NCBI RefSeq assembly: GCF_024734385.1
Contig: NZ_JANHAP010000006.1
Coordinates: 186,001-250,000, forward strand
DNA length: 64,000 nt
Source: Dasania sp. GY-MA-18
Lineage (GTDB): Bacteria > Pseudomonadota > Gammaproteobacteria > Pseudomonadales > Dasaniaceae
Direction: 5' to 3'
Under the pieces are notes generated by a model. The model was given only the letters and a program-made list of their open reading frames with translations, was not told where the DNA came from and made no database searches. Made by a program: the position numbers and the translations under genes. The first letter of the stretch is position 1. The number at the start of each line of letters is the position of its first letter. This document shows, piece after piece, positions 8,772-17,756 of this stretch.

Positions 8772-9787
8772 TTTTTGGTTTGGCCAAAGCGTATTTGGTT
8801 GCTGCCACTTTTTTTAGCTTGGTACATAGCCATATCGGCGATGTGTATTAATGAGTCGGCATCGCTGGCATCATCGGGGCATAGACTAATACCTATGCTT
8901 ACCCCTAAGGTAAAGAGTTGGGGGCCTATGGCTATGGGTTGTAAAAATAGCGCGCGCAAGTTCTCTACAATTTTTAGCGCTTCTTCTTTGTTAACGTTTT
9001 CTAAAATAGCCACAAACTCGTCGCCACCTACACGGGCGACTGTATCTATGCTGCGGGTGGAGCACTTTAGCCTTTGCCCTAGTGCTTGTAATACTTTGTC
9101 GCCAGTGCTGTGGCCGTGTTGGTCGTTAATCGGTTTAAATTGATTTAAGTCCATAAATACCAACGCTAGCGTCTTGCTTTGCTGTTTTGATCTAGCAATG
9201 GCGTCGTTAATGCGCTGGTTGAATAGCTCGCGATTGGGCAGGCTGGTAAGGCTGTCGTAGTGGGCCATTTCGCGAAAGCGATCATTGGCCTTTTTAGAGC
9301 GGGTGATGTCGCGCACTATGCCGGTAAAGCGTTCGGGCTTGCCATTGTCATCAAATAGTACATCTCCCGACTCGTACAGCCAGCGTATGCTGCCATCGGG
9401 GTGTACTACTCGGTATTCAATTTCATAGTGCTTGTCGCCTTTCATACAGGCTTGTTCGGCACTTTGTACGCTGCTCACATCGTCGGGGTGCAGTGCATCA
9501 ATAAATTTTTGATAGCTGGGGGTGAATTCGCCGACTTTATAGCCAAACATGGCGTAGATTTCGTCTGACCAGTGCAACCTATCGGCATGAATTTCCCAGT
9601 CCCAGGTGCCAACTTGGGCAAAGTAGTGGGCTCTGCGGTTGCGTTCCAGCTCTTCTTTTTTGAGTTGGCTGTCGGTTGTTGATGGTTGGCTGGCGCGTTG
9701 TCGCTGCGTCTTACGCTGGCTGATCAGCACAGTGGCGGCTATACCTAGGGCAAAGCTGGTTGTCGCCAAAAGAATTTCAGTAAGCAT
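8768..9787 (-). CDS. Membrane-anchored PAS-GGDEF diguanylate cyclase
   Basis: A 339-residue signalling protein that should make cyclic di-GMP from two GTP. Residues about 4-22 form one hydrophobic anchor. A PAS_3-type sensor follows (YFAQVGTWDWEIHADRLHWSDE through a PAC-like RFTGIVRDITRSK segment at about 55-165). The GGDEF domain occupies about 170-335 with the intact active site VARVGGDEFVAILE. RSID lies five residues before GGDEF and is a complete RxxD inhibitory site, so product inhibition is expected. No EAL domain is present. The gene overlaps the convergent hydrolase by its stop codon. Confidence 0.92.
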   Translation of the reverse strand: MLTEILLATTSFALGIAATVLISQRKTQRQRASQPSTTDSQLKKEELERNRRAHYFAQVGTWDWEIHADRLHWSDEIYAMFGYKVGEFTPSYQKFIDALHPDDVSSVQSAEQACMKGDKHYEIEYRVVHPDGSIRWLYESGDVLFDDNGKPERFTGIVRDITRSKKANDRFREMAHYDSLTSLPNRELFNQRINDAIARSKQQSKTLALVFMDLNQFKPINDQHGHSTGDKVLQALGQRLKCSTRSIDTVARVGGDEFVAILENVNKEEALKIVENLRALFLQPIAIGPQLFTLGVSIGISLCPDDASDADSLIHIADMAMYQAKKSGSNQIRFGQTKN

Positions 9788-9884
9788 AAGCGTAAGAGTA
9801 TAAAAAATGGCCCCGAATGATAAAGGCTTAGAGGCTATCTAACAAGTTTGTTTAGCCACTTTGCGATCTAGGGCATGCTGTTGC

Positions 9885-10847
9885 TTAGGCTAGGGCATTT
9901 AGCCGCAATAAATACAGCAATAGGCTAATGCTAATAGCACTGCCCAGCATGCTTAGGGCTATGGTGTTAGAGGCCAGTTGATGGTTGCCGCCTATGGCGC
10001 GCACCATAACAAAGCCTGCAGCGGCGGTGGGGCTGGCAAACATCAGTGCCAGGCAGCCTAGCTCTACACCGCTTAGCCCGTACCACCAGGCCGCAAGGGT
10101 GACGGCGGCGGGCAAAAGCACCAGTTTGGCAAACACGGTATAGGCTGAGAGGCTGCTGGCTTTTTTTAAGGCTGACAGCGAAAGGCTGCCGCCTATGGTA
10201 ATCAGTGCCAGGGGCAGGGTCATACTACCTAGGTAGCGGCCGGTTTCATCTAAAATGGCTGGCAATTGCCAGCCCATAGCCAGGCCTATTAAGGCGCAGG
10301 CTATGCTCACGATTAAGGGGTTTTTGATAATGTCTAAGAACAGCCTATGCCATTGCAGTTTTTCGTTTTGGCGCAGGCTTTTAGTGAGTGCATAAATAGA
10401 GAGTATATTGTAAATAGGCGTAACCACCGCCAGCAGTAGGGCTCCCACTGCCAGGCCCGGTCCGCCATAGGCTTTGGCACACAGGGCTATGCCCACTATG
10501 CCTAAGTTGCTTCTAAAGGCGCTTTGTACAGCTACCCCTCTATCTTGCGGGTCTTGGGTGAGCAGGGGGGACAGCCACCAAAAACTATAAAAGCTAATAA
10601 TGGCGGCCAGGGCGGCAAAAATAGCTAGCCGGGCCTGCTCTGCAAGGTTGATACCGCTGTTGAGTATGGATAAAAACATGAGTGTAGGCAGGCAGATGTT
10701 AAAGACCAGTGCGGAGGCTATGCCTATAAACTCATCGTTAATATGCTGTTTGCGTTTGAGGTATAACCCCAAAAACACAATTAGAAACACGGGAGCAGTC
10801 ACCGAGAAGGTGAACTCTAGGGCTTGCAGATAGGCTGTATTCATCAA
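9885..10847 (-). CDS. AEC-family permease
   Basis: A 320-residue inner-membrane protein of the auxin efflux carrier (AEC/Mem_trans) family with about ten hydrophobic helices. FLGLYLKRKQHINDEFIGIASALVFNICLP is the typical first block, and GSLSLSALKK and MFASPTAAAGFVMVRAIGG are family motifs in the second half. Bacterial members carry organic or amino acids. The upstream Lrp-type regulator gene lies only seven bases away on the same strand, so the two form an operon that is divergent from alanine dehydrogenase. An alanine- or pyruvate-related substrate is a reasonable inference, not shown. Confidence 0.87.
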   Translation of the reverse strand: MMNTAYLQALEFTFSVTAPVFLIVFLGLYLKRKQHINDEFIGIASALVFNICLPTLMFLSILNSGINLAEQARLAIFAALAAIISFYSFWWLSPLLTQDPQDRGVAVQSAFRSNLGIVGIALCAKAYGGPGLAVGALLLAVVTPIYNILSIYALTKSLRQNEKLQWHRLFLDIIKNPLIVSIACALIGLAMGWQLPAILDETGRYLGSMTLPLALITIGGSLSLSALKKASSLSAYTVFAKLVLLPAAVTLAAWWYGLSGVELGCLALMFASPTAAAGFVMVRAIGGNHQLASNTIALSMLGSAISISLLLYLLRLNALA

Positions 10848-10854
10848 TGGCCCG

Positions 10855-11337
10855 CTATATGCCTACGTGCAGGGTTTCTTTGACCTGATCCATAGCCACA
10901 TAGCTGGTGCACACCTCTACCCCGGGCAGGGTGAGCAGGGTGTCGCCATAAAACTCCCGGTATGAGCCCATATCTGCCACGCGGGCCTTAATAAGGTAAT
11001 CAAAGGCTCCTGAAACTAAATGGCACTCCTGAATTTCTGGCAATAAGCCCGCGGCTTTACTAAAGTCTTCAAAGACATCTTTGGAGCTGCGGCTAAGGCG
11101 GATTTGCACGAATACCACCAGTGAGGCGTTGACGGCTTCGGGGTTGATAATGGCGCTATAGCCCTGAATAACGCCATCGGCCTCTAAGCGTTTTACCCTG
11201 TCGACACAGGGCGTGGGACTTAAACCCACCCGCTTAGCGAGCTGAGCGTAGGCGATTCGGCCGTCTTTTTGCAGTTCTCGGAGGATATTCCTATCAATTT
11301 TGTCTAAGGGGCGAGGGTCATTATTCTTAGATGCCAT
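10855..11337 (-). CDS. Lrp/AsnC-family regulator next to ald
   Basis: A 160-residue regulator. LDKIDRNILRELQKDGRIAYAQLAKRVGLSPTPCVDRVKRLEADGVIQGY is the classic Lrp helix-turn-helix. The C-terminal RAM (ligand-binding) domain contains HLVSGAFDYLIKARVADMGSYREF. It has the Lrp/BkdR-type length and sequence pattern. It is divergent from ald (start 11478) across a 140-base AT-rich intergenic region suited to Lrp wrapping, and is followed by the AEC permease. Control of alanine dehydrogenase by alanine or leucine through this protein is the likely role, by analogy with AldR/Lrp systems. Confidence 0.92.
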   Translation of the reverse strand: MASKNNDPRPLDKIDRNILRELQKDGRIAYAQLAKRVGLSPTPCVDRVKRLEADGVIQGYSAIINPEAVNASLVVFVQIRLSRSSKDVFEDFSKAAGLLPEIQECHLVSGAFDYLIKARVADMGSYREFYGDTLLTLPGVEVCTSYVAMDQVKETLHVGI

Positions 11338-11477
11338 AAAAAACCTTTTTCATTGGAATGTGCTAGTTGAAAGCACTAAAAATATATTAATTTAATAATA
11401 AATCAACTGATTATTTTCGATTAATATGGCGCAATGCAATGTGTGCGTTGCTGTTTACTATTTTTGAGGAATTTTTT

Positions 11478-12599
11478 ATGTTGATCGGCGTACCTAAAGA
11501 GATTAAAAACCACGAATACCGCATAGGTTTGACCCCTGCTGGTGTTAAAGAATTAGTTGTAAATGGCCACGACGTTATTGTTGAGAACAATGGCGGTGCT
11601 GCTATCGGTTTCGAAAACGAGCAGTACGTAGAAGCTGGCGCAAAAATCATAGACTCAGCAGAAGAGATCTTCGCCACTGCTGACATGATCATCAAGGTTA
11701 AAGAGCCACAGCCTAACGAGTGTAAAATGCTACGTCCTGGCCAGGTTCTGTTTACTTACCTACATTTGGCTCCAGACCCAGAGCAAACTAAGTTGCTAGT
11801 TGAGTCAGGCGCTACTTGTATCGCTTATGAAACAGTTACTTCTCCTTTTGGCGGCTTACCTTTGTTGGCGCCTATGTCTGAAGTTGCTGGCCGTATGTCT
11901 ATCCAAGCCGGTGCTCACAACTTAGAGAAAGCTCAAGGTGGTTTGGGTGCATTGTTAGGCGGCGTACCAGGTGTTGCTCCTGCTAAAGTATTAATCGTTG
12001 GTGGTGGTGTTGTTGGTACTCAAGCAGCTCGTATGGCTGTAGGCATGGGTGCAGACGTAACTATCCTAGACCGCTCTTTACCTCGTCTACGTCAATTAGA
12101 CACTGAATTTGATGGCCGCTTGAAGACTGTTTACTCAACAGCTGACGCCATGGATCAGTTGATTGTTGATGCTGACCTAGTTATCGGTGCGGTATTAATC
12201 CCAGGTGCTGCTGCGCCTAAGCTAGTAACTGCCAAGCACATCAAGATGATGAAGAAAGGCTCTGTAGTTGTTGACGTTGCTATAGACCAAGGTGGTTGTT
12301 TCGAAACTTCTAAAGCCACTACTCACCAAGATCCTACTTATGTAGTTGACGACGTAGTTCACTACTGTGTTGCCAACATGCCAGGTGGTGTTGCTCGTAC
12401 TTCTACTATGGCTTTAACTAACGCGACTATGCCTTTCGCCGTTACTATTGCTAACAAAGGTGCTAAGCAAGCGTTGTTGGACGACAAGTACTTAATGGAA
12501 GGCTTAAACGTATTAGGTGGCAAGATCACTTATAAGCCTGTTGCAGATGTTTTAGGTTACGATTACGTAGCGCCTGAAGAAGCTGTAGCTACTTTATAA
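11478..12599 (+). CDS. ald: Alanine dehydrogenase
   Basis: A 373-residue NAD-dependent enzyme interconverting L-alanine and pyruvate plus ammonia. MLIGVPKEIKNHEYRIGLTP has the conserved Arg15 and the start of the substrate site. FTYLHLAPD carries the catalytic His near residue 96, and VLIVGGGVVGTQAARMAVGMGADVTILD is the NAD-binding Rossmann fold near 170-197. The start is set at 11478, where GAGGA sits a few bases upstream; a reading from 11439 would add 13 unconserved residues. Codons look unusually regular compared with neighbours (many -ct/-ta endings), suggesting high expression. A very strong terminator follows at 12627. Confidence 0.97.
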   Translation: MLIGVPKEIKNHEYRIGLTPAGVKELVVNGHDVIVENNGGAAIGFENEQYVEAGAKIIDSAEEIFATADMIIKVKEPQPNECKMLRPGQVLFTYLHLAPDPEQTKLLVESGATCIAYETVTSPFGGLPLLAPMSEVAGRMSIQAGAHNLEKAQGGLGALLGGVPGVAPAKVLIVGGGVVGTQAARMAVGMGADVTILDRSLPRLRQLDTEFDGRLKTVYSTADAMDQLIVDADLVIGAVLIPGAAAPKLVTAKHIKMMKKGSVVVDVAIDQGGCFETSKATTHQDPTYVVDDVVHYCVANMPGGVARTSTMALTNATMPFAVTIANKGAKQALLDDKYLMEGLNVLGGKITYKPVADVLGYDYVAPEEAVATL

Positions 12600-12626
12600 G
12601 TCTGATTTCCATTCAGGTCTTACTAG

Positions 12627-12659
12627 GCCGCCGTTACGCAAGTAACGGCGGCTTTTTTA
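12627..12659 (+). terminator. Rho-independent terminator after ald
   Basis: A perfect 11-base stem GCCGCCGTTAC / GTAACGGCGGC with a GCAA tetraloop, followed by seven T. It lies 27 bases after the ald stop. Confidence 0.95.
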
Positions 12660-12677
12660 TGCACAGGAAGTGCTGTA

Positions 12678-12726
12678 TGCCGCGGGCGCATGGATGCGCA
12701 GGAGCGGCGATGCACAGGAGGTGCGG
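12678..12726. repeat. Dispersed 49-bp repeat, copy 1
   Basis: This stretch (begins TGCCGCGGGCGCATGGATGC) matches the reverse complement of 27382-27430 at 46 of 49 positions, counted by eye. It is GC-rich, lies between the ald terminator and the next gene, and contains small palindromic pieces (GCGCATGGATGCGC). It looks like a REP-type or MITE-derived intergenic repeat. Short open frames across it are not believable genes. Confidence 0.75.
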
Positions 12727-12918
12727 GCAGATTTTTGCTCCTCGGCAATTGCTCCTGCGTTGCTCTACTTAGTGACATTCATGTCACGCTGCAAAATCTG
12801 CACTTCCGCCAAAGCCTGCCCCGCGACTGCAGGGCGAGTCTTCGTTACCCTTAGCAAACGTTGGGCTTCGCTTTTAATGGCGGCTGGCGTTTTATTGATT
12901 ACTGCTTTTATTCACTGA
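12727..12918. other. Intergenic region with nested inverted repeats
   Basis: GCAGATTTTTGC (12727-12738) pairs, apart from one extra T, with GCAAAATCTGC (12791-12801). Inside lies a second palindrome, GTGACAT-TC-ATGTCAC (12772-12787). The transcript could fold into a compound hairpin. No gene is recognised; an 82-codon open frame across it has repeat-like composition and no ribosome site. Confidence 0.5.
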
Positions 12919-12987
12919 TTAGCTGCGCTATCTTGCAGCCATTGCGTCACCTATTTAAATCCCTGCTGTTGATAGGCTAGCCATCCA

Positions 12988-13947
12988 ATGTTTTTTTCAG
13001 AATGCAAAAAGCTGAGCATGGAAGTGTTCCGTGTTTACATCACTCTTATGAAAATCATGATTCCGGTCAGCTTGGTGGTTAAGGCCTTGGCTATGGTGGG
13101 GGCTATAGAGTGGTTGGCACTGTTGTTGTCGCCTTTAATGGCGCTGGTGGGTTTGCCTGATGCCATGGGCTTGGTGTGGGCGGCTACCATGAGCACTAAT
13201 ATTTATGCGGGCATGATTGTGTTTTATGAGCTTATGGGTGCGCAGACGCTGAGTGTGGCGCAAATATCTACCCTGGGGGCGATGATGTTGCTGGCCCATA
13301 GTTTACCGGTGGAAGTGGCAATAGCTAAAAAGGCGGGTGTTAGGCTTTGGGCCACGCTATTGCTGCGCATAGGTGGTGCTTTATTGCTGGGTATTTTGCT
13401 GAATGGTTTTTATCAGCTTAGTGCTTGCTGCCAGCAGCCAGCGGTGATGCTGTGGCAACCCGAGGTGGTAGAGAGTAGTTTATGGTTGTGGCTGCTAGAG
13501 CAGTTAAAAACCTATGTTATGATTTTTGCGATTATTGCGTCTTTGATGACGCTGTTAAGAATATTGCGTTGGCTGGGGGTAGAGCGGCTAATGCATTGGC
13601 TGATGTCGCCCTTGCTGCGCTTATTAAAAATCAGTAATAGCGCTGCCGACACCACCATAATAGGCATTACCCTGGGGCTGAGTTTTGGTGGGGCCTTATT
13701 GATACAGGAAGCGGCCAGTGGTCGGCTTAGCGCAAGGGATATATTTTTAGCCTTTGGTTTTTTGGCTTTATGTCATGGCCTGATTGAAGATACCCTGCTG
13801 ATTATGTTGCTTGGGGCCGATATCGCTGTAGTGTTGTGGGGGCGATTGTTTTTTTCCTTAGTGATCATGGCTATTCTGGCTCGTTGGGTTTATAGCCACG
13901 AGTTGCACAAGGCTAGGCATTGGTTGATGAGTGCTAAGCAGGCATAG
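12988..13947 (+). CDS. Gate-domain (nucleoside recognition) membrane protein
   Basis: A 319-residue inner-membrane protein with about eight hydrophobic segments and two Gate-like halves. The first half has the conserved ATMSTNIYAGMIVFYELMG block near residues 70-90, and the second has GITLGLSFGGALLIQEA near 225. These resemble the nucleoside-recognition/SpoIIM-type Gate family, whose transported substrates are mostly unknown. ATG 12988 is used, with ATG 13018 as an alternative; neither has a strong ribosome site. It stands alone between ald and a LysR gene. The YjiH-type protein at 61740 belongs to the same broad superfamily. Confidence 0.78.
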   Translation: MFFSECKKLSMEVFRVYITLMKIMIPVSLVVKALAMVGAIEWLALLLSPLMALVGLPDAMGLVWAATMSTNIYAGMIVFYELMGAQTLSVAQISTLGAMMLLAHSLPVEVAIAKKAGVRLWATLLLRIGGALLLGILLNGFYQLSACCQQPAVMLWQPEVVESSLWLWLLEQLKTYVMIFAIIASLMTLLRILRWLGVERLMHWLMSPLLRLLKISNSAADTTIIGITLGLSFGGALLIQEAASGRLSARDIFLAFGFLALCHGLIEDTLLIMLLGADIAVVLWGRLFFSLVIMAILARWVYSHELHKARHWLMSAKQA

Positions 13948-14030
13948 CGTTGCTGCAATGTTGTTATGCTTGCCGTTCGCCATCTTAATGGCGTGAAACA
14001 AAATAAAGCGAAAGTATTGGTTTATTAATT

Positions 14031-14879
14031 ATGGATATAGAGCTGTTAAAAACGTTTTTAGAAGTTAAAAACACCCGCCACTTTGGTAAGGCTGCTGATA
14101 ATTTATATATTACCCAGGCGGCGGTCAGCGCCCGTGTTAAGCAGATGGAAGAGTATTTTGGGGTGCAGCTGTTTATCCGTAAACGCAACAACATACAGCT
14201 AACCGCCGAGGGTGAGCGCTTGATTACTCATGCGGAGACTATGTTGCTGGCTTGGAGTCGCGCACGGCAAGATGTGGCTTTAAAAGTCGAGCAAAAAGAT
14301 CAGTTGGGTATAGGTGCTACGGCGGGTTTATGGAATTATGCTTATCAAGATAAGTTGGCAGCTATATATCGAGCCTTCCCCCAGCTATCTTTACGTTCAG
14401 AGGTGCATGGTGCCGATGACTTGTTGCGCATGGTGATGGAGCGTGCGCTGGATGTGGCTATTGTGTTTGACGCGCCTAGCGTACCTGAGCTGACGGTAGC
14501 TTCGGCGGGTAAGTTGAAGTTGGTATTGGCCACTACTATTCCTGATGTTAATGCAAAGAATGCGTTAAAGGAGAATTATATTTATGTGGATTGGGGTACG
14601 GCTTTTAATATGTTTCATGCCAAGCGTTTTAGTGAGGCCGCCCCAGCTATACTCTATACCACTATGGCCTCTATCGCTGAGGCGTTTATGGCTGAGAGTC
14701 CGGCTTCGGCTTTTTTACCGCTAACCATGGTCGAGGCAGGTATAGAGAGTGGCGCGGTGCCAGCTATGCGAATGGTTGATGCTGCCCCCAGTTTTGGCCG
14801 TGAAGTATGCATTATCTATCGTTCAAATAACGAACGTTTAGATTTGATAGAGCAGCTGCTGCCTATTTTGCAATCCTAG
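14031..14879 (+). CDS. LysR-family regulator (HdfR-like)
   Basis: A 282-residue LysR regulator. MDIELLKTFLEVKNTRHFGKAADNLYITQAAVSARVKQME is the winged helix-turn-helix, and FFGVQLF-type and LTAEGERLI motifs follow. The effector domain (about 90-282) is a type 2 periplasmic-binding fold. The N-terminus resembles HdfR, an E. coli repressor of flhDC, but target genes here are unknown and no flagellar gene is in the window. It converges on the small gene at 14907. The upstream intergenic region is short (83 bases), so it may be read from its own weak promoter or from the Gate-protein transcript. Confidence 0.87.
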   Translation: MDIELLKTFLEVKNTRHFGKAADNLYITQAAVSARVKQMEEYFGVQLFIRKRNNIQLTAEGERLITHAETMLLAWSRARQDVALKVEQKDQLGIGATAGLWNYAYQDKLAAIYRAFPQLSLRSEVHGADDLLRMVMERALDVAIVFDAPSVPELTVASAGKLKLVLATTIPDVNAKNALKENYIYVDWGTAFNMFHAKRFSEAAPAILYTTMASIAEAFMAESPASAFLPLTMVEAGIESGAVPAMRMVDAAPSFGREVCIIYRSNNERLDLIEQLLPILQS

Positions 14880-14906
14880 GGGCTTTTGGCGACTGGATTA
14901 AAAGGT

Positions 14907-15119
14907 TTAATAGCCAGAAGCCGCTTCATAAAGGCCTAGGTCATCTCTGAGCTTGCGATCTTCTTGCATGTCTTCAATTCTGCGGCGTCTTGCGGTAAGT
15001 AGTCGCATGCGATCGCTATTGTTGAGCGCCTCACAGACGGGTTCTAATTCGCGCAGCTCATGCAGGGCAGGGGCTGTGTCATGGTCGTCCTTGCTATCTA
15101 TATCGATATAATCACTCAT
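14907..15119 (-). CDS. Small PA3496/DUF3545-like protein
   Basis: A 70-residue acidic protein. The N-terminus is Asp/Glu rich, and the C-terminal half is a charged helix, LTARRRRIEDMQEDRKLRDDL. The pattern of a basic RRRIED stretch followed by E(D)RKLR resembles short conserved gammaproteobacterial proteins of the PA3496/DUF3545 type, whose function is not established. No signal peptide or membrane segment is seen. It converges with the LysR gene and is divergent from the rimK operon. The assignment rests only on the C-terminal motif, so function is best left open. Confidence 0.65.
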   Translation of the reverse strand: MSDYIDIDSKDDHDTAPALHELRELEPVCEALNNSDRMRLLTARRRRIEDMQEDRKLRDDLGLYEAASGY

Positions 15120-15311
15120 ACTCTAAACTCTATCTTTTACGTCCAAGGGCTTGGAATATGGGCTATAGAGCCTACCGAAGTAAAACAAATATTTTTTATT
15201 GTCGAAAATAAAAAATATTGAATAAAAACAGGCTATTATTCTAGTCACGGGGGGCACTTAGCCCTAGACTCCGCGAAAATTTAACTTAGCCTCATATAAT
15301 GGAGAATAATT

Positions 15312-16217
15312 ATGCGTGTAGCGATACTCAGCAGAAACTCAAAGCTTTACTCTACTCGCCGATTAGTTGAGGCGGGCACAGCGCTTGGTCATGAAGTTGA
15401 TGTGATAGATACCATGCATTGCTATATGGATATCACCAGCAGCAAGCCCAGTGTGCGCTATAAAGGGAAGTCATTGCCTAAATATGATGCAGTGATACCG
15501 CGCATAGGTGCTTCGGTGACATTTTACGGTACTGCTGTCGTTAGGCAGTTTGAAATGATGGGCACTTTTTCTATCAATGAGTCGGTTGCTATTAGCCGCT
15601 CTAGAGATAAGCTGCGCTCTTTGCAGTTGTTATCTAGAAAGGGGGTAGGCTTGCCGCGTACGGGCTTTGCTCATCATCCTGACAATGTTACCGATTTAAT
15701 TAAAAATGTTGGTGGTGCGCCGGTGGTGATTAAGCTATTAGAAGGCACCCAAGGCATAGGAGTGGTGTTAGCGGATACCCAAAAGGCTGCGGAAAGCATA
15801 GTTGAGGCCTTTATGGGGCTAAAAGCTAACATATTGGTGCAGGAGTATATAAAAGAAGCCGGTGGCGCCGATATACGTTGCTTGGTTATTGGTGAGAAAG
15901 TTGTTGCCGCTATGAAACGTCAGGCAGCAGCGGGTGAATTTCGCTCTAATTTGCACCGCGGCGGCTCAGCAGAGTTAGTCAAGCTAACGCCAGAGGAAAG
16001 AAAAACAGCAGTGAGTGCTGCCAAAATCATGGGCCTTAATATGTGTGGTGTGGATATATTGCGCTCTAACCACGGCCCTGTGGTTATGGAGGTTAACTCT
16101 TCTCCCGGTTTAGAGGGTATAGAGGCGGCCACTAAAAAAGATGTGGCGAAAATGGTATTTGAGTTTATTGCAAAAGATGCAAAGCCTAATAAAACAAAAA
16201 CTAAAGGCAAGGGCTGA
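15312..16217 (+). CDS. rimK: RimK-type ATP-grasp glutamate ligase
   Basis: A 301-residue ATP-grasp ligase, the same length as E. coli RimK, which adds glutamate residues to the C-terminus of ribosomal protein S6 and can make poly-glutamate. Seen: the N-terminal RimK pre-ATP-grasp region to about residue 95, the [14 protein letters not shown] hinge, [19 protein letters not shown] (ATP-binding Lys and glycine loop near 138-156), [21 protein letters not shown], and the metal-binding [15 protein letters not shown] near 259. GGAG lies seven bases before ATG 15312. It is the first gene of an eight-gene run with an M14 hydrolase and a retropepsin, a context suggesting reversible peptide or protein glutamylation. 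A RimK paralogue with another acceptor remains possible. Confidence 0.93.
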   Translation: MRVAILSRNSKLYSTRRLVEAGTALGHEVDVIDTMHCYMDITSSKPSVRYKGKSLPKYDAVIPRIGASVTFYGTAVVRQFEMMGTFSINESVAISRSRDKLRSLQLLSRKGVGLPRTGFAHHPDNVTDLIKNVGGAPVVIKLLEGTQGIGVVLADTQKAAESIVEAFMGLKANILVQEYIKEAGGADIRCLVIGEKVVAAMKRQAAAGEFRSNLHRGGSAELVKLTPEERKTAVSAAKIMGLNMCGVDILRSNHGPVVMEVNSSPGLEGIEAATKKDVAKMVFEFIAKDAKPNKTKTKGKG

Positions 16218-16226
16218 TTATAAATC

Positions 16227-17258
16227 ATGGCTAAAGAGTTAATTATTGCTGGGGTAGAAATTAAGCCCGGTGAAGAAAAACGTATAGAGATGCCTTCTGT
16301 ACATTTGTATACCGATACGCCTATGCCTATACCGGTGTTTGTAAAACGGGGAAAAAAGGATGGCCCTATTTTATTAGTGAGTGCAGCTGTTCACGGTGAC
16401 GAGCTTAATGGTATAGAAATTATTAGCCGATTGATCAATAGCCCATCGATCAAAAATTTAAAGGGTACTTTAATCGCGGTGCCTATAGTTAATGTCTATG
16501 GCGTGTTAAGCCAAAGCCGCTATATGCCTGATAGGCGCGATCTTAATCGTTCCTTTCCAGGCTCGTCTCGAGGGTCATTAGCAGGCCGTATAGCTAAAAT
16601 ATTTCTAAACGAAATTGTGACAAAGTGTGACTACGGTATAGACCTGCATACAGGCGCTATACATCGTAGTAATTTACCGCAAATACGTGCCGATTTGTCT
16701 AATGAAACCACTAAGGCTATGGCCTATGCCTTTGGGGTGCCGGTGTTGTTAAATGCCGATATACGCGATGGTTCTTTGCGTGAAAGTGCCGCATCAGCCG
16801 GTGTTAATATGTTGTTGTACGAGGCGGGTGAAGCACTGCGTTTTGATGAATTATCTATCCGCGCTGGAGTTAAAGGCATTATTAATGTTATGCGCCATTT
16901 GGATATGCTAAGAAAAACGCGCTCCAAAAAACCTTTGGTAGAGCCTTTTGTAGCGCATAACAGTACTTGGGTGAGAGCAACCGATAGCGGCGTGGTTTCG
17001 CATAAAAAATCTTTGGGTGACTATGTAGAGGAAAAAGACGAGTTAGCCGTTATTTCTGATCCCTATGGTAAAACGCTAGATGTGGTTAAAAGCCCTGTAG
17101 AAGGCATAATTATAGGTAAACAAAATATCCCCTTAGTGCAGGAAGGTGAGGCTATGTATCATATTGCCTTTTTTAAACAGCACGATGGAGTATTGGAAAA
17201 CTTAGGGATATTGCAAGATAACTTGACAGTGACTATCGATGATAATAATGGGTTTTAA
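16227..17258 (+). CDS. Succinylglutamate desuccinylase/aspartoacylase-family hydrolase
   Basis: A 343-residue zinc hydrolase of the M14/AstE-AspA superfamily, which cleaves N-acyl-glutamate or N-acyl-aspartate amide bonds. Zinc ligands are visible as HGDELNGIE (His and Glu near 55-58) and the later DLHTG (His near 139). RRDLNRSFPG near 107 is the substrate-binding arginine motif. The C-terminal part (about 245-335) is a small beta-rich domain like that of AspA-type proteins. It starts nine bases after rimK. Family and position suggest it hydrolyses glutamyl or acyl-glutamate products linked to RimK, but a small-molecule substrate is equally compatible. Confidence 0.88.
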   Translation: MAKELIIAGVEIKPGEEKRIEMPSVHLYTDTPMPIPVFVKRGKKDGPILLVSAAVHGDELNGIEIISRLINSPSIKNLKGTLIAVPIVNVYGVLSQSRYMPDRRDLNRSFPGSSRGSLAGRIAKIFLNEIVTKCDYGIDLHTGAIHRSNLPQIRADLSNETTKAMAYAFGVPVLLNADIRDGSLRESAASAGVNMLLYEAGEALRFDELSIRAGVKGIINVMRHLDMLRKTRSKKPLVEPFVAHNSTWVRATDSGVVSHKKSLGDYVEEKDELAVISDPYGKTLDVVKSPVEGIIIGKQNIPLVQEGEAMYHIAFFKQHDGVLENLGILQDNLTVTIDDNNGF

Positions 17259-17260
17259 TA

Positions 17261-17755
17261 ATGCTAATGAAGTTATTGGTGATTTTGGCGGTTTTAATTG
17301 TAGGCTTGCGTATCAATGCTTTAATAGCTACTTGGATAGAGCGCTTAGGTAACGCCAAAGAGGTAGGTACCAGCCGAATTTTTCAATTACAAAAAACTTT
17401 TCAGTTTTTTATATTTTGTATAGTTACTGTGGTGGTGGCCGCTACTTTAGGGGTGGGTTATTCAGATGTTGATATTTTTGTGTCATCAGTGTTTGCTGTT
17501 ATTGGTGTGGCGCTGTTTGCGCAGTGGTCCATTTTAAGTAATTTGACTGCTAGCGTGATTATCTTTTTCTTTTTTCCTTATAAAGTGGGTGATGAAATTA
17601 TTATATGGGATAAAGATAGAGAAAAATCCGTAGGTGGTGTGTTAAGAGAGATAACTTTGTTTCATTTGATTTTAGAAATGGACGATGGTGATAAGTTGAC
17701 TATGCCAACGACTATGGTGTTTCAAAATCTGATAGCAATGAAAAAGGACGCCTAA
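17261..17755 (+). CDS. Minimal MscS-type mechanosensitive channel
   Basis: A 164-residue membrane protein containing little more than the MscS pore region and beta domain: an N-terminal hydrophobic helix (1-22), two more segments (about 43-65 and 70-100), then FFFPYKVGDEIIIWDKD, GGVLREITLFHLILEMDDGDKLTMPTTMVFQNLI, the MscS beta-domain signature. The C-terminal vestibule domain of full MscS (~286 residues) is missing, so it may rely on a partner or form a simpler channel. It starts two bases after the M14 gene and ends one base before the retropepsin gene, which indicates tight translational coupling within the rimK operon. Confidence 0.88.
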   Translation: MLMKLLVILAVLIVGLRINALIATWIERLGNAKEVGTSRIFQLQKTFQFFIFCIVTVVVAATLGVGYSDVDIFVSSVFAVIGVALFAQWSILSNLTASVIIFFFFPYKVGDEIIIWDKDREKSVGGVLREITLFHLILEMDDGDKLTMPTTMVFQNLIAMKKDA

Positions 17756-17756
17756 G

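Noticed and set aside
12670-12918. 82-codon open frame after ald
   Set aside because: It runs through the dispersed repeat and nested inverted repeats; the composition is that of the repeat, and the same peptide-like pattern appears in another frame at 27 kb.
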